NCBI RefSeq assembly: GCF_003949795.1
Contig: NZ_RPRY01000022.1
Location: forward strand, 1 to 43,749
DNA: 43,749 nucleotides
From: Streptomyces sp. WAC06614
GTDB taxonomy: Bacteria > Actinomycetota > Actinomycetes > Streptomycetales > Streptomycetaceae
Direction: 5' to 3'
Numbering within the stretch: position 1 is the stretch's first letter; each line of letters begins with the position of its first letter. Shown here piece by piece: positions 39,993 to 43,749 of this stretch. The notes under the pieces were generated by a model. That model was not told where the DNA came from, did no database searches, and was given only the letters and a program-made list of their open reading frames with translations. A program made the translations under genes and the position numbers.

Positions 39993-41176
39993 AAGGCTCG
40001 GACTACTACATCCCGGCGGCGGCGATGGCGATCTCCCTCGCCTTCAAGCTGCCCGCACTCCGGCGCAACTGGCGCGACCCGCTGCTGCGGTCCGTGTGCG
40101 CCCTGCTCTTCCTGGCCGGCTCGGTCTTCACCTTCGCCGCGCCGCCCACCATCGCCGCCGTCAACCGGTGGACGGGCATCCCCAACGTCTCCGCCCCGCT
40201 GGTGTACTGCCTGATCACCGCGTTCAGCGCCTCCTGCCTCGTGCTGATCGTCAACTGGCGCGGCGGCCCGCCCGAGGAGACCCGGCGCATCTCCCGGCGC
40301 TGGATCCTCGGCTACGGGGCCGTGGTGGTGGCCCTGATCGTGCTCTTCGCCCTGGGGGACGCCCCCGAGGAACGGCTGCGGGACCTGGACACGTACTACG
40401 TCACCACGCCGTACATCCGCGAGATGATCGTGCTCTACCTCGCCGCGCACACCGTGGCCGCCGTGGTGATGGTGGTCCTGTGCCTGCGCTGGTCGCTCCA
40501 GGTGCGCGGCTGGCTGCGGGCCGGGCTGGCGGTCATCGTCGTGGGCTACTTCTTCAACCTCAGCTACGACGCGACCAAGTTCACCGCCGTGTTCGGCGTC
40601 TGGCTGGGCGTCGACCTCGACTACTTCAGCACCTACGTGGCCCCGCCGATCGCCTCCGTCGGCGCGCTGATCAGCGCGATCGGGTTCATCGTGCCGCTGG
40701 TCTGCCAGCGCGTCTCCGACAGCTGGCAGACCTGGGCGACGTACCGCCGGCTGGGCACCCTGTGGCACGAACTGCAGAAGGCCGGCCCGCTGAGCACCCC
40801 GGGCGTGCGGATGTCCTGGTGGTCCCCCGCCGAACTGCGCATCCTCCAGCGCGAGTCGGACATCCACGACGGCTTCCTGCACCTCGGCCCCTACTTCGAC
40901 CAGGCCCGCCGCGCCGAGGCGTACGCCCAGGCCCGGCACCTGGGCGGGGACGAGGAGACGGCCCGGGCGGTCGCGGACGCCGCGATGGTGGCGGCCGCCG
41001 TCCAGGCGCGCACCGCGGACCCGGAGGGCCTGCTGCTGGCCGAGGACGTGGACCCGGCCCCCGATCCGAGCGAGGGGCCGCGCGACCTGGTCCGCATCTC
41101 CTACGCGCTGCGTCATTCCCCCGTAGTCGAAGCGGTCCGCCGTCACGCGGCCCCCACAGGAAGCCTTCCCCGATGA
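39989..41176 (+). CDS. MAB_1171c-family polytopic membrane protein
   Basis: A 395-aa integral membrane protein. About seven hydrophobic helices fill residues 5-250 (for example LCALLFLAGSVFTFAAP-like, LVYCLITAFSASCLVLIV, WILGYGAVVVALIVLFAL, MIVLYLAAHTVAAVVMVVLCL, LAVIVVGYFFNLSYD and PPIASVGALISAIGFIVPLV). The C-terminal 145 residues are soluble and helical, with WHELQKAGP, a DIHDGFLHLGPYFD segment and Ala-rich helices. It belongs by appearance to the family called MAB_1171c putative transporters, whose function is unknown; transport is not shown. The start is a TTG overlapping the peptidase stop, and its stop overlaps the next ATG, so expression is coupled on both sides. It may be a sensor or the effector. 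Confidence 0.85.
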   Translation: MKGSDYYIPAAAMAISLAFKLPALRRNWRDPLLRSVCALLFLAGSVFTFAAPPTIAAVNRWTGIPNVSAPLVYCLITAFSASCLVLIVNWRGGPPEETRRISRRWILGYGAVVVALIVLFALGDAPEERLRDLDTYYVTTPYIREMIVLYLAAHTVAAVVMVVLCLRWSLQVRGWLRAGLAVIVVGYFFNLSYDATKFTAVFGVWLGVDLDYFSTYVAPPIASVGALISAIGFIVPLVCQRVSDSWQTWATYRRLGTLWHELQKAGPLSTPGVRMSWWSPAELRILQRESDIHDGFLHLGPYFDQARRAEAYAQARHLGGDEETARAVADAAMVAAAVQARTADPEGLLLAEDVDPAPDPSEGPRDLVRISYALRHSPVVEAVRRHAAPTGSLPR

Positions 41177-42600
41177 GCGAAGCACACAGACAGGTTCGCG
41201 GCGCCCGCGCCGGCCGGCACGCCGTGGTGGTCGGTGGTGGACTCGCCGGCATGCTGGCCGCCGCCGCGCTCGCCGAGCACGCCGAGCGGGTCACCGTCGT
41301 CGAACGCGACGTCCTGCCCGAGGGACCGGCCCCGCGCCGCAGCCTGCCCCAGGCCCACCACGCGCACATGCTGTGGTCGGGCGGGGCCCGGGCGATCGAG
41401 GAGCTGGTGCCGGGCACCACCGCCCGCTGGCTGGCCGCCGGCGCACGGCGGATCTCGCTGCCGACGGGCCTGGTGTCGATGTCGGCGAGCGGCTGGCTGG
41501 GGCGCTTCCCCGAGACGCAGTTCCTGATCGCGTGCAGCCGGGACCTGCTCGACTGGACCCTGCGCGAGCAGGTGATGCTGCTGCCCGAGGTCACCGTGCT
41601 CCAGCAGGCCGAGCTGCTCGGGCTGGAGGGCGGCGCCGAGCGGGTCACCGGGGTCCGTGTCCGCGAGGCCGACGGCGCCACCCGGACGCTGTCCGCCGAC
41701 CTCGTCGTGGACGCCGGCGGCCGCGGCTCCCGGGCACCGCGGCTGCTGGCGGAGCTCGGCGTGGGACCCGTGCACCGGGAGGAGGTGGACTCCGGCCTGA
41801 CGTATGCCAGCCGCATGTTCCAGGCCCCGCCCGGCGCCGAGGCCTATCCGCTGGTCAACGTCCAGTCCGACCCCCGGGTGCCGGTGCCCGGGCAGACGGC
41901 GACCATCATGCCGATCGAGGACGGGCGCTGGCTGGTGACCCTGTCCGGGACCCGCGGCGGCCAGCCGTCTGCGGCCACGGACGACTTCGAGGCCTTCGCG
42001 CGCGGCGTGCGCCACCCGGTGGTCGGCCAGCTGATCGCGCACGCCGAGCCGCTGACCGACGTGGTCGTCACCCGGGCCACCGTCAACCAGCGCTCGTTCT
42101 TCGAGCGGATCCGGAACTGGCCCGAGGGCTTCGTGGTCGTCGGTGACGCCGTCGCCACGTACAACCCCGTGTACGGGCACGGCATGTCGGTGGCCGCCCA
42201 GGGCGTCCTGGGCCTGCGCACCGAGCTGCGCGAGCACGGCCTGACCGCTCCGGGCCTGGCCCGGCGGGTGCAGCGGGCCGTGGCCCGGCCCGTGGCCACC
42301 GCCTGGGACCTGGCCACGGCGCAGGACATCCTCTACCCGGGCGCCCGGGGCCGGCAGCCGGGCCGGGCATCGGTGGCGCTGCGCCGCTACGTCGACCGGC
42401 TGATGCTGACGGCCACCAGCCGGCCGCTGGTGTCGCGGGCGCTGTTCGACGTGATGACGCTGTCCCGCCCGACGACCGCCCTGCTGCGGCCCGAGGTGGC
42501 CCTGGCCGTGGCCCGCGGCCCCCGACGGGTGCCGCCGACGGCCCCGCCGCTGACGGCGCAGGAGCGCCGGATCATGGAACGGACGGACACCGGAGCCTGA
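41173..42600 (+). CDS. FAD-dependent monooxygenase, last gene of the metallopeptidase operon
   Basis: A 475-aa flavoprotein of the aromatic hydroxylase/halogenase superfamily. The FAD-binding Rossmann motif VVVGGGLAGMLAAAALAEHA starts near 18, with the VVERD strand. RRSLPQAHHAHMLWSGGARAIEELVPG has the PQ-x-H-x-H pattern of this group, the DLVVDAGGRGSRAP motif is at about 175-189, and GFVVVGDAVATYNPVYGHGMSVAAQG is the second FAD site. There are no membrane helices. The ATG at 41173 overlaps the stop of the membrane gene (ATGA), so it is co-translated. The substrate is unknown; a lipid or quinone-like molecule handled with its membrane partner is a reasonable guess. The gene ends just before a strong bidirectional hairpin. 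Confidence 0.88.
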   Translation: MSEAHRQVRGARAGRHAVVVGGGLAGMLAAAALAEHAERVTVVERDVLPEGPAPRRSLPQAHHAHMLWSGGARAIEELVPGTTARWLAAGARRISLPTGLVSMSASGWLGRFPETQFLIACSRDLLDWTLREQVMLLPEVTVLQQAELLGLEGGAERVTGVRVREADGATRTLSADLVVDAGGRGSRAPRLLAELGVGPVHREEVDSGLTYASRMFQAPPGAEAYPLVNVQSDPRVPVPGQTATIMPIEDGRWLVTLSGTRGGQPSAATDDFEAFARGVRHPVVGQLIAHAEPLTDVVVTRATVNQRSFFERIRNWPEGFVVVGDAVATYNPVYGHGMSVAAQGVLGLRTELREHGLTAPGLARRVQRAVARPVATAWDLATAQDILYPGARGRQPGRASVALRRYVDRLMLTATSRPLVSRALFDVMTLSRPTTALLRPEVALAVARGPRRVPPTAPPLTAQERRIMERTDTGA

Positions 42601-42616
42601 GCCCGGCCGACGCCGG

Positions 42617-42649
42617 CCTCTCCCTCACCCGCCGGAGGCGAGGGAGAGG
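42617..42649. terminator. Bidirectional terminator overlapping the end of the DUF4239 gene
   Basis: CCTCTCCCTC (42617-42626) pairs perfectly with GAGGGAGAGG (42640-42649) around a 13-nt loop. The hairpin contains the stop and last residues (LSLASGG) of the convergent DUF4239 gene. Confidence 0.8.
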
Positions 42650-43401
42650 GCGGGGAAGAGGTCGGCGAACGGGGCCGCCGAATCGATTCCGTCCCGGCCG
42701 AAGGGCGCGTCGAAGCTCCAGACGAGGAACAGCAGGAAGACGATCAGCGCGCTGAAGAGGCCGGCCAGCAGCAGTTCACGGGCCGACCGGCGGATCTGCA
42801 AGGTGAAGATCAGCCCGATGGTGACCACGCCCCCGGTGAGCAGCCCGAACCACACCACGCCCGGCAGGGTGGTCTCGTCGCTCTGGGTGCGGTTGTGCCG
42901 GGCGTCGTCGGCCACCGCGATCTGGTCCAGCAGCGGCTGGTAGGCCTGCGCCTGGAGTTCGGTGGTGGGGCTCTGGTGGGTGACGTCGGCCCGCAGCTTG
43001 CCGAGGAGTTCGGCGCCCTGGGCGGTCTGTGCCTCGCCCGCGGTCATCCGGGGCCAGTCGACGCCGACGGTGTGGGCGACGTAGGCGTCCACCTCGCCGC
43101 GGATGCGGTCGCGGACGGCGGCCGGGTAGACGTCGGCGCGCTGCGTGACCTCGTACAGGGCCTGCGCCTCGCGCCGCACGCTGTCCTCGGCGGCCCCGCG
43201 CGCCTCCCACACGCCGGCGATGGCCAGGCCCAGGACGATCGCGTAGACCACGCCGACCATCATCGTCATGTACTCGATGACGTCGGGCGTTTCACTGGTG
43301 TCCTCGTCCTCGGCGGCCCGGCGGTGCCGGATCGCCGTGAAGGCGAGGACGAGGGCGCAGACGAGCACCATGGCGATGGCCAGGACCAGCCATTCGGACA
43401 C
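42625..43401 (-). CDS. DUF4239 (bestrophin-like) membrane protein
   Basis: A 258-aa integral membrane protein. Four hydrophobic segments are visible: 2-23 (WLVLAIAMVLVCALVLAFTAI), about 45-65 (MTMMVGVVYAIVLGLAIAGV), about 182-203 (VVWFGLLTGGVVTIGLIFTL) and about 212-231 (LLLAGLFSALIVFLLFLVWSF). The intervening 115 residues are soluble and helical (VRREAQALYEVTQRADVYP), as in the DUF4239 family, which has distant similarity to bestrophin-like channels; its function is unknown. The start is the GTG at 43401 with GGGAG 8 bases upstream. It is convergent with the FAD monooxygenase gene and follows another membrane gene on its own strand. Confidence 0.85.
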   Translation of the reverse strand: MSEWLVLAIAMVLVCALVLAFTAIRHRRAAEDEDTSETPDVIEYMTMMVGVVYAIVLGLAIAGVWEARGAAEDSVRREAQALYEVTQRADVYPAAVRDRIRGEVDAYVAHTVGVDWPRMTAGEAQTAQGAELLGKLRADVTHQSPTTELQAQAYQPLLDQIAVADDARHNRTQSDETTLPGVVWFGLLTGGVVTIGLIFTLQIRRSARELLLAGLFSALIVFLLFLVWSFDAPFGRDGIDSAAPFADLFPALSLASGG

Positions 43402-43438
43402 GAGGGGTCTCCCGTCGGGTGTTGCGGTGCGAGCGGTG

Positions 43439-43483
43439 GAGCGGACGTCCGGGGAGCGGACGCCGGTGGAGCGGAGGCCGCGG
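43439..43483. repeat. Three 15-bp imperfect tandem repeats between two minus-strand genes
   Basis: GAGCGGA begins at 43439, 43454 and 43469 at a constant 15-bp period. GGTGGAGCGGA is exact at 43435 and 43465. It fills much of the 82-bp gap upstream of the DUF4239 gene. Confidence 0.55.
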
Positions 43484-43749
43484 TCAGCCGCGGCTCTTGG
43501 AGCGCGGCCGGAGCGCGGCCGCCGCGAGGACGGCCGGGGTGGTGACGACGACCATGAGCATCACGGTGGACAGGCCGTCGGGACCGTGGCGTCGGAGCGC
43601 GACGGAGTGGTAGGGGCGGACCCGGAAGTGCGCCGCCGGAGCGAGCCGCGGCGGGGCCGGGCGGGCGGCCTCCGCGACGACCTCGGCGGCGGGCGGCGGC
43701 TCCTCGGCGGGCGGGGCCTGCTCCGGCTCGGGCCGGAGCAGGCCCCGCC
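43484..43749 (-). CDS. C-terminal part of a small membrane protein, cut by the window edge
   Basis: An open minus-strand frame enters from the right edge and ends at the TGA at 43486-43484, giving 88 residues. The first part is rich in Pro, Ala and Glu (EPEQAPPAEEPPPAAEVVAE), followed by HFRVRPYHSVALRRHGPDG. One hydrophobic segment then follows (LSTVMLMVVVTTPAVLAAAAL) and a basic tail (RPRSKSRG), the mark of a C-terminal membrane anchor with the tail inside. The family is not recognised. It probably belongs with the DUF4239 gene 82 bp downstream. Third positions are G/C-rich, which supports coding. Confidence 0.6.
   Translation of the reverse strand, partial: RGLLRPEPEQAPPAEEPPPAAEVVAEAARPAPPRLAPAAHFRVRPYHSVALRRHGPDGLSTVMLMVVVTTPAVLAAAALRPRSKSRG
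43710..43749. repeat. Perfect 17-bp inverted repeat at the window edge
   Basis: GGCGGGGCCTGCTCCGG (43710-43726) and its exact complement (43733-43749) flank a 6-nt loop. The right arm ends on the last base shown, so the stem may be longer. It lies inside the Pro/Glu-rich part of the partial gene. Confidence 0.8.

Overview
The window looks like a piece of a Streptomyces (or very close relative) chromosome. G+C is very high, codon third positions are nearly all G or C, GTG and TTG starts are common, several promoters look leaderless, and it carries marker families of the group: an SsgA-like sporulation protein, a WhiB-like protein, two Ser/Thr kinases, an F420-type LLM oxidoreductase and a MAB_1171c-family membrane protein. 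I see no tRNA, rRNA, CRISPR array, transposase or integrase, and no clear pseudogene.

Layout. 1-6.5 kb: a partial gene, a secreted sphingomyelinase C, then (minus strand) a 1629-residue Rhs/YD-repeat polymorphic toxin with a WXG100-like start and an Ntox27-like tip, followed 9 bp downstream by a small DUF6193-like gene in the immunity position. 6.6-16.2 kb: fatty acid catabolism. An acyl-CoA synthetase is divergent from a MerR regulator across an imperfect palindrome. A five-gene minus-strand operon follows (AMACR-type CoA-transferase/racemase, LLM oxidoreductase, LCAD-like acyl-CoA dehydrogenase, thiolase, FadB-like hydratase/dehydrogenase); together these fit degradation of methyl-branched acyl-CoAs.

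16.3-26.1 kb: housekeeping and envelope genes: a MmcQ/YjbR protein, a saccharopine-dehydrogenase-like reductase, endonuclease V, a YciI protein on a probably leaderless mRNA, a 90-bp minisatellite, a secreted NlpC/P60 peptidase, a Ser/Thr kinase with its membrane part at the N-terminus, a secreted Asp-box beta-propeller, an SsgA-like protein and an ABC-F ATPase behind a ~240-nt leader. 26.1-33.7 kb: an acyl-ACP desaturase under two palindromes, a WhiB-like gene with three 11-bp phased repeats, divergent LigD-type polymerase and ATP-dependent ligase genes, a second Ser/Thr kinase, an FAD oxidoreductase and a Nudix hydrolase. 33.7-37.2 kb: a 14-TM drug exporter with a winged-helix-like tail, and a GH4 glycosidase behind a duplicated operator-like palindrome.

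37.4-42.6 kb holds the most interesting locus. Two HTH regulators are divergent across a region with three TGTGGC(A/G)A sites spaced 41-42 bp. One of them leads into three genes overlapping by 4 nt each: an ImmA/IrrE-like HELWH metallopeptidase, a 7-TM MAB_1171c-family protein and an FAD monooxygenase. The arrangement suggests a protease-relieved repressor controlling a membrane protein and an oxidase, with an unknown signal. The window ends with a DUF4239 membrane protein and a partial membrane gene containing a perfect 17-bp inverted repeat that ends on the last base.
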